A stretch of 64,000 nucleotides of DNA, taken from the NCBI GenBank assembly GCA_009773805.1, contig WTXA01000001.1:620001-684000 (forward strand). Direction: 5' to 3'. The position numbers were made by a program, and so were the translations under genes. Positions 18,501 to 27,204 of this stretch are shown here, piece by piece. The notes beneath the pieces are model-generated. The model did not search any database, was not told the origin of the DNA, and saw only the letters and a list, made by a program, of their open reading frames with translations. The DNA comes from Fusobacteriota bacterium (GTDB lineage: Bacteria; Bacillota; TC1). How positions within the stretch are numbered: the first letter of the stretch is position 1; every line of letters begins with the position of its first letter.

Positions 18501-18712
18501 ATTTTTATCATCATATCTTTATTTAATAATGCAGGGAAAAATATTGCTTTCCTACAAAAGCCAAATTGTAAAATCTTCTATTATTACAGCTTCTTTATAA
18601 TAGCAACTAATATTGATTGCATTACTTATTTGCAACTTATTTTAATTGCTTTATTTCCTATAATAAATACCATCTATAACCCTAAAAAGTTATTACTCTC
18701 ATAAAATAAAAA

Positions 18713-18738
18713 GACCGCACCAACTCCTTAGTACAGCC
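18713..18738 (-). terminator. Terminator of the Xre-ImmA / PIN operon
   Basis: On the minus strand GGCUGUAC pairs with GUGCGGUC through eight Watson-Crick or G-U pairs around a 10-base loop, followed by UUUUU. It starts two bases after the PIN stop codon. Confidence 0.65.
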
Positions 18739-18739
18739 T

Positions 18740-19243
18740 CTATCTCAAAATATCCAACCTCTTCCTAATCTCAGAAGAAGGCAACCTAACTCCCCTACAA
18801 CCACCATTATTATCCTCCAACAATGACAAATAAAACAACCTCTCCTCCAAAGTAATCCTACCTGCTCTCACTAACTCATCATAAACCCACAAAGTACCCC
18901 TGACCTCAACACTTTCACACTCAGCAGCACACCGCAAAGCCCTATCACCACTCAATAAAACAAAACCCCTCAACTTAGAAATCGCCAAAGCAATACCATC
19001 ATACCTCGACAACTTCGGATACTTAACAACAAAAGAATAAGCCAAATAATACTCATCCTCACTAACCTCAAGACCAATTAAACCCAAAATGACCAACTTT
19101 TCACTCAAATCAGCAGGAGACAAAACCTCATCACCAATAGCATCACTACTCATATAAAAAATATGATCCAACCTAAAAGGCAACTCCAACCCGCCAATTA
19201 TATAAAAATCTATCCAAACATTCGTATCACTACTTAAATCCAT
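18740..19243 (-). CDS. PIN-domain nuclease, likely toxin or effector
   Basis: A 167-aa protein with the PIN fold that in most families cleaves RNA. The four acidic metal ligands are recognisable: D6 (SSDTNVWID), E39, D82 (SRYDGIALAIS) and D100 (LLSGDRAL). A C-terminal helix pair (LVRAGRITLEERLFYLSLLEDN) is like DUF3368-type PIN toxins. Its ATG overlaps the stop of the upstream Xre-ImmA gene in a TGATG, so the two are translationally coupled. PIN genes coupled to an Xre or Xre-peptidase gene are often toxin-antitoxin pairs; activity here is inferred. Coding is unusually rich in G/T-ending codons. Confidence 0.8.
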   Translation of the reverse strand: MDLSSDTNVWIDFYIIGGLELPFRLDHIFYMSSDAIGDEVLSPADLSEKLVILGLIGLEVSEDEYYLAYSFVVKYPKLSRYDGIALAISKLRGFVLLSGDRALRCAAECESVEVRGTLWVYDELVRAGRITLEERLFYLSLLEDNNGGCRGVRLPSSEIRKRLDILR

Positions 19244-20289
19244 CAAATACCCCCGCATAACAAACCAGACTCAACATCAGAAAAAGAAACCCTAAGCAAC
19301 TCCGCACCCTTTTGAATACTAATCTCACCCTCAGCAATAGCCCTAAAAACAAGCTGCCTAAAAAGATTCGAAAGCTCCATCCCAATTCTAGAAGGCTCAC
19401 CTTTCCTCCAACCTAACTTAGAAACCAAAATATTAAACTCCCTGTAGGCAGCCTCACTAATAATCTTCAACTCCCTAGCTCTATATGCAAGACACTGAAT
19501 AGAAATACCAAACTCCACAGCAGTAATCTTCAAATCACCACTCAAAGCTTTCCTCTTTAAACCAAGCTCCCTTACCGCATCATCATCTGGAAACAAAAAA
19601 GAACCAGCAATCAAATTACATAAACTCTCACACAAAGACTCATCAACACCACTCCAATTAAAGTAAATATGAGCCAACTCATGAGCAATAGTAAACCTCT
19701 GCCTTTCTGAGCTCATACCCACATTAACAGCAATATATGGCCTATCATCAATACTCCCATTCATACCAGAATAAGAACCACCCTCAACCACATGCTGATA
19801 AACTAAAATCCCATTATTCTCAACAATATTCACCAAATTACCAATAGGACCCACCAAGGATAACCTCAATAAGCTCCTTAAAGCCCTAGCATTATCTTCA
19901 TTATCATCAGACAAAACCAAAACACCAGTCCTTGGTGCATCAGGTAATACCTTCTCCCCCAAAATATTCACAATATTATAGAAACGATTAAAGTACTCCT
20001 CGATCTCTTCCCGCATATATTCTTGCCTACTCTTATTAAGCCTTGAATTCTTTCTAAAAGCTCCATGTTGAAACAGAAGCTTATCATCCCTAACTAACAT
20101 AAAATCCATAACATTAACATTCAATACTTCAGCCAACTTCTTTAAAGTATTCATATCAGGAGTTCTTTCACCCTTTTCATAATATGAAATAGCCATCTTA
20201 GAAAGACCACTCATCTTAGCCAATTGGCTCATATTCAAGTTATTCTTCAATCGAAAATATTTAAGATTCTTATTAAACATATCTCTCAC
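19243..20289 (-). CDS. Xre-type regulator fused to ImmA/IrrE metallopeptidase
   Basis: 348 aa. Residues 6-62 form an Xre helix-turn-helix (SQLAKMSGLSKMAISYYEKG). Residues about 150-290 form an ImmA/IrrE (COG2856) domain with the zinc motif HELAH (203-207) and downstream acidic residue E221 in ESLCNLIAGSFLFP. The C-terminal 60 residues (QKGAELLRVSFSDVESGLL) look like a second small helix-turn-helix. In phage and ICE systems such peptidases cleave repressors under stress; in DdrO/IrrE-type systems they trigger a DNA-damage response. It is coupled to the PIN gene and may be its antitoxin or regulated switch. It has its own promoter at 20303-20331. Confidence 0.88.
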   Translation of the reverse strand: MRDMFNKNLKYFRLKNNLNMSQLAKMSGLSKMAISYYEKGERTPDMNTLKKLAEVLNVNVMDFMLVRDDKLLFQHGAFRKNSRLNKSRQEYMREEIEEYFNRFYNIVNILGEKVLPDAPRTGVLVLSDDNEDNARALRSLLRLSLVGPIGNLVNIVENNGILVYQHVVEGGSYSGMNGSIDDRPYIAVNVGMSSERQRFTIAHELAHIYFNWSGVDESLCESLCNLIAGSFLFPDDDAVRELGLKRKALSGDLKITAVEFGISIQCLAYRARELKIISEAAYREFNILVSKLGWRKGEPSRIGMELSNLFRQLVFRAIAEGEISIQKGAELLRVSFSDVESGLLCGGI

Positions 20290-20302
20290 CTCTTATGTTT
20301 AC

Positions 20303-20331
20303 ATTATACTCTTTTACATCTAATTAGTAAA
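20303..20331 (-). promoter_or_regulatory. Internal promoter for Xre-ImmA / PIN
   Basis: TTTACT and TATAAT with an exact 17-bp spacer on the minus strand, overlapping the end of the helicase gene. ATGTAAA occurs twice and GTTTAC/GTAAAC form an inverted repeat around it, a plausible autoregulatory operator. Confidence 0.55.
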
Positions 20332-22449
20332 CACCTCAAGATAACCATTCCTGACACAATCCTCCAACAACAACCTCTTAAGTCCCAAACCATGGAAATC
20401 AACAACCACAACATCATCAATCCGCTCCCTGACTACACCCTCACCAAACCGATTATGAACAACCCCAACCCCAACAACAAAACTCTTCATTACTTCAGCT
20501 ACAACATCACTAACACTATCCCCAGCACCAGCTCCATCAACAACTATAGGACCATTCAACAACTCACTAACAAACTGAGATACCCTCACCAACCTACCAT
20601 TAAAAACACTAGAACAAATAATCAATAAATCCCTCCTAGCCCTTGTAACAGCCACATAAAACAAACGAACCTCTTCCTCATAAAAAGATAAATCAGAACC
20701 CTCATCCCTTAACTTAATACTCTCCCTTGAAGGAAACTGCCCATCAATCATATCAACCAAAATCACCTTATCAAACTCAAGACCCTTACTAGAATGCACA
20801 GTCGACAAAGTAACAGAACCATCCATCAACCTAACATCAGAAGAACCCATAATCTCCTCAATAACCTCCAGCCTCCTGAAGATGTCCTCAGCAGTACAAC
20901 CTTCACCAAGAGAAGCACCAATAGTCCTCAACACACTTAACTTCTGCAATAAAGACTCCTTAACAAAACCCTTACCTGCCAAATTATTTATACTATCAAC
21001 ATAACCCATATCCCTCTCAATAAAACCAATAACCTCATCAGCTTTCAAGGATCTTAACTTCTCAAAATCCTCCCTACGCTGCAGAATCATCTTAATATTA
21101 CTGTCATATAGACCAGGAAAATCCAACAAAGTATTAAACACATTCCCCCTAAAATTAGCCTTCACATAATCAAACATTTGCTTACTAATATAACAGTCCA
21201 ACTTAAAATATATCTTCTCAAAAGCATCAATATCCCCAAAATCCTTAGCAAACTGACAATAAGCCTTAATATCCTCCAAAATAAAATGACTAAAAAACCC
21301 CGACCTATTCTCCCTAACAGAAAAAGAAATATTTTCTCGGAGTAAGGTGTCAATAATAGGGATTACCGACTCATTATTCCTAAACAAAACCCCGATACTA
21401 GTTTTCTTATTATCCTTCTTTTCTTTTTTAATCAATTCAGCTATATATTCATACTGATCCTTCAAATCAATCAGGTTCCTCCTTTTGATTTTAGGTCCCT
21501 CTTCATTAACACAAAACATACTCTTATCATAACGACTTTTATTCTGCTTGATAAAACTATCAGCAGCATTAACAACACTCATTGTAGAACGATAATTTTG
21601 TTGCATTAAAAGCACCTTGGAATTCTTATAGGCCTTCTCAAAATCAAGCAAGGCCTTAGGATAAGCACCTCTAAAACCATAAATACTTTGATCCTCATCA
21701 CCCACCATAAAAATATTCCCATCACTACCCACCAGCAGCTTGATAATTTCATGCTGGATAACAGATATATCTTGAGCCTCATCAACATTAAAATACTTAA
21801 ACCTATTCTTAATATTATCCAGAATAGATTTGTTCTGTCTTAATATATGATAGGAATAGGTAAGCATATCATCATAATCCATAAGCCTATTCTTAATTTT
21901 ATAGGACTCATAAGCTCTATAAATTTCTCCAAAGTCACAACCAGCTATACTAATGCTCTCAATATCACTTTTCTTCAACATCATATTTTTACAATAAGTG
22001 ATTTTCCTAGTTATCTCTCTTAATATATCCTCACCTATATATTCATTATTAAGCTCCAGATATATCTGCTTAATAATATGGCTGTTATCTTCACACACAC
22101 TAAAAGCTTTAGTATTTTTCAACTTCTCATAGTCCTTTATTACCTGATAACAAAAACTATGGATAGTTTTAAAATTCAATTCTTTAATAAACTTATCACC
22201 AAAAATAGACAAAAACCGCTTCTTCATATCATTAGCAGCGGCTACACTAAAGGTCAGAGCCAAGATTTCTTCCGGATCAATAGCCAGATTATATAGCATA
22301 TTACCAATTCTTAATATTATTACAGTTGTCTTACCACTTCCAGGAACGGCTAATAGAAGGTTTGCACCTTCTATTGTTAAAACAGCTTTTTCCTGCTGTG
22401 GATTTAATATTATATTATGTTCTACCTTTAACTTATATAAAAATTCCAA
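20320..22449 (-). CDS. UvrD/Rep/PcrA-like superfamily 1 DNA helicase
   Basis: A 709-aa 3'-5' helicase-type ATPase. SF1A motifs in order: Q-motif LNPQQEKAVL (15-24), Walker A AVPGSGKTTV (34-43), NVDEAQDIS (about 220), VGDEDQSIYGFRGA (about 252), QQNYRST (about 285), STVHSSKGLEF (about 550) and VRLFYVAVTRAR (about 600). The C-terminus (GVVHNRFGEGVV...VVVDF) is the Tudor-like tail of PcrA/UvrD. It could be a housekeeping repair helicase, since clostridia often have several UvrD paralogues. Yet it is immediately followed by the Xre-ImmA / PIN pair and could belong to a defence-type cluster. Confidence 0.9.
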   Translation of the reverse strand: MEFLYKLKVEHNIILNPQQEKAVLTIEGANLLLAVPGSGKTTVIILRIGNMLYNLAIDPEEILALTFSVAAANDMKKRFLSIFGDKFIKELNFKTIHSFCYQVIKDYEKLKNTKAFSVCEDNSHIIKQIYLELNNEYIGEDILREITRKITYCKNMMLKKSDIESISIAGCDFGEIYRAYESYKIKNRLMDYDDMLTYSYHILRQNKSILDNIKNRFKYFNVDEAQDISVIQHEIIKLLVGSDGNIFMVGDEDQSIYGFRGAYPKALLDFEKAYKNSKVLLMQQNYRSTMSVVNAADSFIKQNKSRYDKSMFCVNEEGPKIKRRNLIDLKDQYEYIAELIKKEKKDNKKTSIGVLFRNNESVIPIIDTLLRENISFSVRENRSGFFSHFILEDIKAYCQFAKDFGDIDAFEKIYFKLDCYISKQMFDYVKANFRGNVFNTLLDFPGLYDSNIKMILQRREDFEKLRSLKADEVIGFIERDMGYVDSINNLAGKGFVKESLLQKLSVLRTIGASLGEGCTAEDIFRRLEVIEEIMGSSDVRLMDGSVTLSTVHSSKGLEFDKVILVDMIDGQFPSRESIKLRDEGSDLSFYEEEVRLFYVAVTRARRDLLIICSSVFNGRLVRVSQFVSELLNGPIVVDGAGAGDSVSDVVAEVMKSFVVGVGVVHNRFGEGVVRERIDDVVVVDFHGLGLKRLLLEDCVRNGYLEVFTN

Positions 22450-22495
22450 TTAATCTAATTCTCCTATAACTAAACTTACTATTATTTACAAACAA

Positions 22496-22526
22496 AAGGA
22501 AAGGGAGCATATTTCTCCCTTTCCTT
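22496..22526. terminator. Intrinsic terminator after the iron ABC operon
   Basis: A perfect 12-bp stem AAGGAAAGGGAG / CTCCCTTTCCTT with a 7-base loop, 36 bases after the ATPase stop on the minus strand. Confidence 0.85.
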
Positions 22527-22561
22527 AATTCTACCATCTTTTTATTTTTTTATCTCATTAA

Positions 22562-23245
22562 TTATTGATCAATAGTTTCTTCAACAGTTCCTAAATTTAC
22601 CATGATACCTTCACATAAAACTGCTACCCTATCAGCAAGCGCCCTTACATCAGCACGATCATGAGTAACAAAAATAGTAGTTACCTTAGCCTTTAGTAAG
22701 ATCTCCTTCAATTCACCACGGATTCTCACTTGAAGATCAGTATCAAGATTACTAAAAGGCTCATCAAGAAGCAAACACCCAGGAGCAGGAGCTAAAGCCC
22801 TCGCCAAAGCTACTCTTTGCTGTTGACCACCACTTAATTCATGAGGATACTTTTTAGCAAAAACCTCAAGATTAACTAACTCAAGCATTTCCTTAACTCT
22901 CGCCTTTTTCTTATCATTACTCATCTTATTCAAACCAAAGGCAATATTCTTTTCAATATTCATATTAGGAAAAAGAGCATAATCCTGAAAAACCATACCA
23001 ACACCTCTTTTTTCAGGCTGTACAAAACTATTAGGACCAAGAACTCTAACCCCATCCATATCAATAGTACCTGATCCTTTATGCTCAAGACCAGCTAGCA
23101 GACGCAGTAAGGTACTCTTACCACTTCCACTTTCTCCAAATATAGAAACAATCTCACCCTCTTTTATCTCAAGATTAATATCCTTTAAAGAAGGCTTCTT
23201 ATTACCAGGATAAAAGAAGGTTAGATTCTCAATTTTTATGTTCAT
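22562..23245 (-). CDS. fbpC: Iron(III)-type ABC transporter ATPase
   Basis: A 227-aa nucleotide-binding subunit driving metal import. Walker A GESGSGKST (37-45), Q-loop VFQDYALFPNM, signature LSGGQQQRVALARAL and Walker B LLLDEPFSNLD are all intact, with the H-loop in FVTHDRADVRAL. It lacks the C-terminal regulatory extension of longer FbpC/PotA proteins. ATG 23245 (MNIKIENL) has AAGGAG upstream and overlaps the permease end by 17 bases, indicating coupling; the longer reading from 23299 has no good ribosome site. Last gene of the three-gene operon. Confidence 0.92.
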   Translation of the reverse strand: MNIKIENLTFFYPGNKKPSLKDINLEIKEGEIVSIFGESGSGKSTLLRLLAGLEHKGSGTIDMDGVRVLGPNSFVQPEKRGVGMVFQDYALFPNMNIEKNIAFGLNKMSNDKKKARVKEMLELVNLEVFAKKYPHELSGGQQQRVALARALAPAPGCLLLDEPFSNLDTDLQVRIRGELKEILLKAKVTTIFVTHDRADVRALADRVAVLCEGIMVNLGTVEETIDQ

Positions 23246-24872
23246 TATTTTTCTCCTTGTCCAATGTTTTGTTAAGTATAAGTATACCAATAGCAACAAT
23301 CAATACAATCAACAAAGAATGCACCGAAGCCTCAGGTATCCTTTCATCATTGGCATAATCAAACACCTTAGTAGCCAAAGTATTAAAATTAAATGGCCTT
23401 AATATTAGAGCCAAAGGTAATTCCTTAATAATATCTATACACACTAATGAAAAACCACTAAGAAGAGCCGGTTTTAACATAGGTAGATCAACCCTAAAGA
23501 AAGTTGAAGCCTCTCCATGCCCTAACATCTTTGAAGCATCATGATACTTTCTTCCAATTCTTTCAAAACCACCATCAATTGATTGAAAACCAACAGCCAG
23601 AAACCGCAGTACATATGCACTCACAAGAAGCACCAGACTCATACTCAACACCAGTGCAGGAGCACCAGGCAATATTATCCTATATAGGGGAGCCAACCAA
23701 CGATCTAAATGTATAAAGAACAAAATCATGGTAATAGCCACAACTGCCCCAGGAATTGAATATCCCAGTAATGATATCTTACTATATATCTTAGACAAAA
23801 GATTATTTTTCAATCTAGCATAGTTGGCAATAATTATACCAAATACCAAAATAATAATTGCTGAAATAACAGCTATACCTAAAGTGTTCAAGCCTAAAAT
23901 CCAAGCCTCGTTCCCAAGTGTATCCTTGTAGGTTAAAACAGCCCAATATATTAATTGACCCACTGGAATTAAAAAACCTAATAATAAGATAATGCCAGCA
24001 TAAGATGTTGCCAAGAAAGCCATGGGTCCCTTTAATTCTTTACGTGATAATGGACGATGCTTAGTATTTGACATCGAATAACTTCTTCTACCCCTTAATA
24101 TTTTTTCTAAAAATAGTAGAGCCAAAACAAATACCATTAATATAGCAGCCAGTCTTATTGCTGAATCTATGTCACCAAGACTAAACCAACTCCTAAAAAT
24201 TGCTGTTGAAAAGGTCTGAATTCCAAAATATGAAGCTACACCATAATCACTTAAAACTTCCAAAACAACAAGACTAGTACCAGCAACTAGAGCCGCTCTT
24301 GAAACTGGAACCACCACTTTAAAGAAAATTCCCAAGTGGCTCTTGCCAAGCATTCTCCCACTTTCTATCAAGGAGGCTGACTGCCCTTCCATAAAAGCTC
24401 TTAATATCATGTAAATATATGGCATAAGAGATATAGATAGAATAAATATAGCACCAGGCATTGACATAATATTAAAATATCTTTGGTCCAATCCTGTTCC
24501 TAACCATGACCTTAATGTTACCTGTACCACGCCAGTATAACTGGACATTGACGCATAGGTATAAGCAAGTATATATGAAGGTATTGCTAAAGGAAGAATT
24601 AAAGCCCACCGGAAAAACTTCCTTAAAGGAAAATCATATGCAGATATTAACCAAGCTAATGTAGTCCCAATAAGCAGAGAGAAAAGTGCCGTAAAAAAAA
24701 CCAGAATCAAGGTGTTGCCAATATAATCCCTAAGCAAAAACTCCTTTATTTCCATCCAATTTTCATTTGGTTTTTGAAATAATTGTAAAATTAAATCACC
24801 AAAGGGAAATATTAAGAGTATTGCTATTATCGTACTGGCTATTCCATAAAATCCTGGTTTTCTTTTTAACAT
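23229..24872 (-). CDS. fbpB: Iron(III)-type ABC transporter permease (fused two-domain)
   Basis: A 547-aa permease with about twelve helices: two tandem binding-protein-dependent transport domains, each with an EAA-type loop (ESGRMLGKSHLGIFFKVVVP near 185; DASKMLGHGEASTFFRVDLP near 440). One protein thus replaces a permease dimer, typical of FbpB/SfuB/FutB iron transporters. It lies 35 bases after the binding-protein gene and overlaps fbpC. Confidence 0.93.
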   Translation of the reverse strand: MLKRKPGFYGIASTIIAILLIFPFGDLILQLFQKPNENWMEIKEFLLRDYIGNTLILVFFTALFSLLIGTTLAWLISAYDFPLRKFFRWALILPLAIPSYILAYTYASMSSYTGVVQVTLRSWLGTGLDQRYFNIMSMPGAIFILSISLMPYIYMILRAFMEGQSASLIESGRMLGKSHLGIFFKVVVPVSRAALVAGTSLVVLEVLSDYGVASYFGIQTFSTAIFRSWFSLGDIDSAIRLAAILMVFVLALLFLEKILRGRRSYSMSNTKHRPLSRKELKGPMAFLATSYAGIILLLGFLIPVGQLIYWAVLTYKDTLGNEAWILGLNTLGIAVISAIIILVFGIIIANYARLKNNLLSKIYSKISLLGYSIPGAVVAITMILFFIHLDRWLAPLYRIILPGAPALVLSMSLVLLVSAYVLRFLAVGFQSIDGGFERIGRKYHDASKMLGHGEASTFFRVDLPMLKPALLSGFSLVCIDIIKELPLALILRPFNFNTLATKVFDYANDERIPEASVHSLLIVLIVAIGILILNKTLDKEKNNEHKN

Positions 24873-24907
24873 AATTGTATTTCCTTATTTAAAGCTTGTA
24901 CTTAAGC

Positions 24908-25939
24908 TTATTTCCAAGCTGCTCTTGCGAATAGTTCTACAGCTTTCTTATTATTTCTACCTAGATCACTTAAATCAAGATCTTGAGGTTTTAACTCACC
25001 CCAAGTTTTCAAAAGTTCACTTGGCTCAACATTCTTATTAGCTGGGTACTCATAGTTTTGTGCAGTGTAGGCTTCTTGCACCTTTACTGATGTTAAATAT
25101 TCAGCTAGTAAAATCGCATTGGCTTTATTGGCTGAGTATTTACTTAAGACCATACCACTAATATTCACATGAGTATTTTCTGGGAAGAAGATCCCAACTT
25201 TTTGGGCAGCCTTCACCTCTTCAGGATCAGCTGAATTCAACATCTGTCCTAAGTAGTAGGTATTAACTAAAGTAACAAGTCCTTCTCCAGCCGCTATGGC
25301 CTTTACTTGGTCTCTGTCATTACCCTTTGGATCTCTAGCTAAATTATCAACTATGCCTTGAGCCCACATTTTTGCATATTCTTCACCTTCAGTTGCAATA
25401 AATGAGGCTAATAGTGATTGATTGTAGACTGAATCTGCTCCTCTAACTAAAAGTTTACCCTTCCATTCATTGTCTGTTAGTGCTGCATAAGTTGACAAAC
25501 TGTTTGGATTGACTTTTTCTTTGTCATAGACAATTACTCTAGCTCTTTTTGTTAAGGCTATCCATTCGTTATTTTCACCTCTTAGCTTTTCGGGAATGTT
25601 TTCATTTAATATTTTCGATGTTAGTTCTTGTGTCATATCACCATCAATTGCTTGATAGATATTGCCCATATCAGCTGTTATGAATAGATCTGCTTGTGTA
25701 TCAGCACCTTCTCTTTTCATACGCTCTAATAACTCTGGAGCCTTACCTTCAATAATATTTACCTTGATTCCTGTTTTTTCTTCAAAATCAATGTAGGCCT
25801 GTTTGTCTACTTCATAGTGTCTTGCAGAATAAACATTAACTTCCTTTGATGTTTCAGGCCCACTATTAGCACATCCGCTAAGTATGGCAGCTATCGCCAC
25901 CGATGCCAATATGGCAAGTTTTAATTTTGTTTTTTTCAT
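24908..25939 (-). CDS. fbpA: Iron(III) substrate-binding lipoprotein
   Basis: A 343-aa lipoprotein (lipobox ILSGC, C23) of the FbpA/FutA transferrin-like class. VNVYSARHYEVDKQAY opens the mature domain, and the twin tyrosines of NTYYLGQ (about residue 230) are the typical ferric-iron ligands; Y-rich YSARHY supplies another. First gene of fbpA-fbpB-fbpC. Two long palindromes upstream and a divergent DtxR-like gene predict repression by metal. Iron is most likely; other metals or anions are used by some relatives. Confidence 0.92.
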   Translation of the reverse strand: MKKTKLKLAILASVAIAAILSGCANSGPETSKEVNVYSARHYEVDKQAYIDFEEKTGIKVNIIEGKAPELLERMKREGADTQADLFITADMGNIYQAIDGDMTQELTSKILNENIPEKLRGENNEWIALTKRARVIVYDKEKVNPNSLSTYAALTDNEWKGKLLVRGADSVYNQSLLASFIATEGEEYAKMWAQGIVDNLARDPKGNDRDQVKAIAAGEGLVTLVNTYYLGQMLNSADPEEVKAAQKVGIFFPENTHVNISGMVLSKYSANKANAILLAEYLTSVKVQEAYTAQNYEYPANKNVEPSELLKTWGELKPQDLDLSDLGRNNKKAVELFARAAWK

Positions 25940-25981
25940 TGTATCCTCCTGATACTCATTTCCTTGAGCTTATATTTATGA

Positions 25982-26036
25982 GTTAGCTTTTGCTAACCTA
26001 ACCCCTTAATGTATGGTTAGCCCTCGCTAACCATAC
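25982..26036. promoter_or_regulatory. Twin palindromic operators for a DtxR-family repressor
   Basis: Box 1 is GTTAGC-TTTT-GCTAAC (25982-25997). Box 2 is GTATGGTTAGC-CCTC-GCTAACCATAC (26011-26036), a perfect 11-bp inverted repeat. Both carry the GGTTAGC/GCTAACC half-sites of IdeR/DtxR boxes. Box 1 is 43 bases from fbpA and box 2 is 141 bases from the regulator gene. The symmetry is visible; the assignment to the adjacent DtxR-like protein is inferred. Confidence 0.8.
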
Positions 26037-26176
26037 TCTTATTAAACCATACTTCCCTGTACCATGTCAACCATTTTTATAGGAATTGTTTAAATTATTT
26101 AACAATTCTCATTTCTTGATGATATATTTGAATTTCATCTTGCTTTTTGATACCATTGTTATTGGGAGTTGATAAT

Positions 26177-26554
26177 ATGATAATACATGAATCAGAAGAA
26201 AATTATCTTGAAACCATATTTTTACTATATCAGATAAAAGGTTATGTAAGATCGATAGATATTGCAGCCTATCTTCATTTTTCGAAACCTAGTGTTAGTC
26301 GAGCAATTAAGAACCTAAAAGAAAAGGAATTTATATCAGTTGATGAAAATGGTATGATAAACCTGACTGAACAAGGTAAAGAGAAAGCTGAATGTATATA
26401 TGAACGCCATAAGGTTCTTTCAGACATCCTTATTTCTTTTGGGGTAGAAAAAGAGCTGGCCATAGCTGATGCCTGTAAAATAGAACACGTAATTAGCCAA
26501 AAGAGCTTTGATAAGATAAAAGAATATTTCAATATACAAAATGATAAAAAATAA
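26177..26554 (+). CDS. DtxR-family metal-dependent regulator
   Basis: 125 aa: an N-terminal winged helix (SIDIAAYLHFSKPSVSRAIKNL) and a dimerisation domain, without the SH3-like C-terminal domain. The metal site reads C100-x2-E103-H104 (ACKIEHV), like DtxR/IdeR Cys102-Glu105-His106 rather than the Glu-x2-Glu-His of MntR, which points to Fe(II). H78 in ERHKVL is a second-site ligand candidate. ATG 26177 with GGGAG eight bases upstream is preferred over an in-frame ATG at 26147. Divergent from fbpABC, with matching palindromes between them. Confidence 0.88.
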   Translation: MIIHESEENYLETIFLLYQIKGYVRSIDIAAYLHFSKPSVSRAIKNLKEKEFISVDENGMINLTEQGKEKAECIYERHKVLSDILISFGVEKELAIADACKIEHVISQKSFDKIKEYFNIQNDKK

Positions 26555-26578
26555 TATGTTAGAAACTATGAGAGAAAT

Positions 26579-27175
26579 ATGAAAACTATTATAGAACAAA
26601 AAAAAGAGGTCAGAAAATCTATACAACTTATAAAAAGGAATTTAACTGATGAATACCTTTCATCAGCATCTAAAAAAATAACCAATGACCTTATAAAAAC
26701 AAAGGCTTTTATTAAGGCAAATACCATTATGTGTTACCTTTCATTTGGGACAGAAGTTAATACCGCACCAATAATAAATGAATGCTATAAACAAGGTAAA
26801 ACAATCCTAATACCAATAATTATGAGTAATGCTGATGGAACTTCCTATATGGAAGCATCAGAATTAATAGATCCTAATATTGATCTAGCACCAGGCACTA
26901 TGGGTATATTAGAACCAAAAGAATCCTCAATAAGAATAAAAGATCCAAAAACTATCGACTTAATTGTAATCCCTGGTCTTGCCTTTGACAAAAATGGCAA
27001 TCGCCTAGGTTATGGAGCAGGATATTATGATTACTATCTCAAAAGAGTAAGAGACGATTGTTATCAGCTTGCTATATCCTTCTCATGCCAACTAGTAAGT
27101 TCGATACCAACAGAAGAACATGATAGATCTATACCCCACATATTAACAGAAAGAGGACTTTATCGTATCGATTAA
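26579..27175 (+). CDS. 5-formyltetrahydrofolate cyclo-ligase
   Basis: A 198-aa cytoplasmic enzyme that converts 5-formyl-THF and ATP to 5,10-methenyl-THF, recovering stored folate. The MTHFS signature is clear (PGLAFDKNGNRLGYGAGYYDYYL, about 141-163) with the N-terminal KKEVRKSI helix and PTEEHDRSIPHILTE near the C-terminus. It follows the DtxR-like gene by 24 bases with only a weak ribosome site, so it may be partly coupled to it. The terminator overlaps its stop codon. Confidence 0.93.
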   Translation: MKTIIEQKKEVRKSIQLIKRNLTDEYLSSASKKITNDLIKTKAFIKANTIMCYLSFGTEVNTAPIINECYKQGKTILIPIIMSNADGTSYMEASELIDPNIDLAPGTMGILEPKESSIRIKDPKTIDLIVIPGLAFDKNGNRLGYGAGYYDYYLKRVRDDCYQLAISFSCQLVSSIPTEEHDRSIPHILTERGLYRID

Positions 27176-27183
27176 GTCCTCTT
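27151..27183. terminator. Terminator overlapping the cyclo-ligase stop codon
   Basis: AAGAGGACTT (27151-27160) pairs with AAGTCCTCTT (27174-27183), followed by an A/T-rich tract. The left arm is coding, so the last codons double as terminator stem. It also serves the convergent lipoprotein gene. Confidence 0.75.
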
Positions 27184-27204
27184 ATTATTTTACTCTTCAA
27201 GTAT

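Noticed and set aside
20224-20628. Plus-strand ORF of 134 codons
   Set aside because: It lies antisense to the helicase end and the Xre gene; its Asn/Pro/Thr/Ile-rich sequence reflects the G-poor plus strand, and it has no ribosome site or family resemblance.
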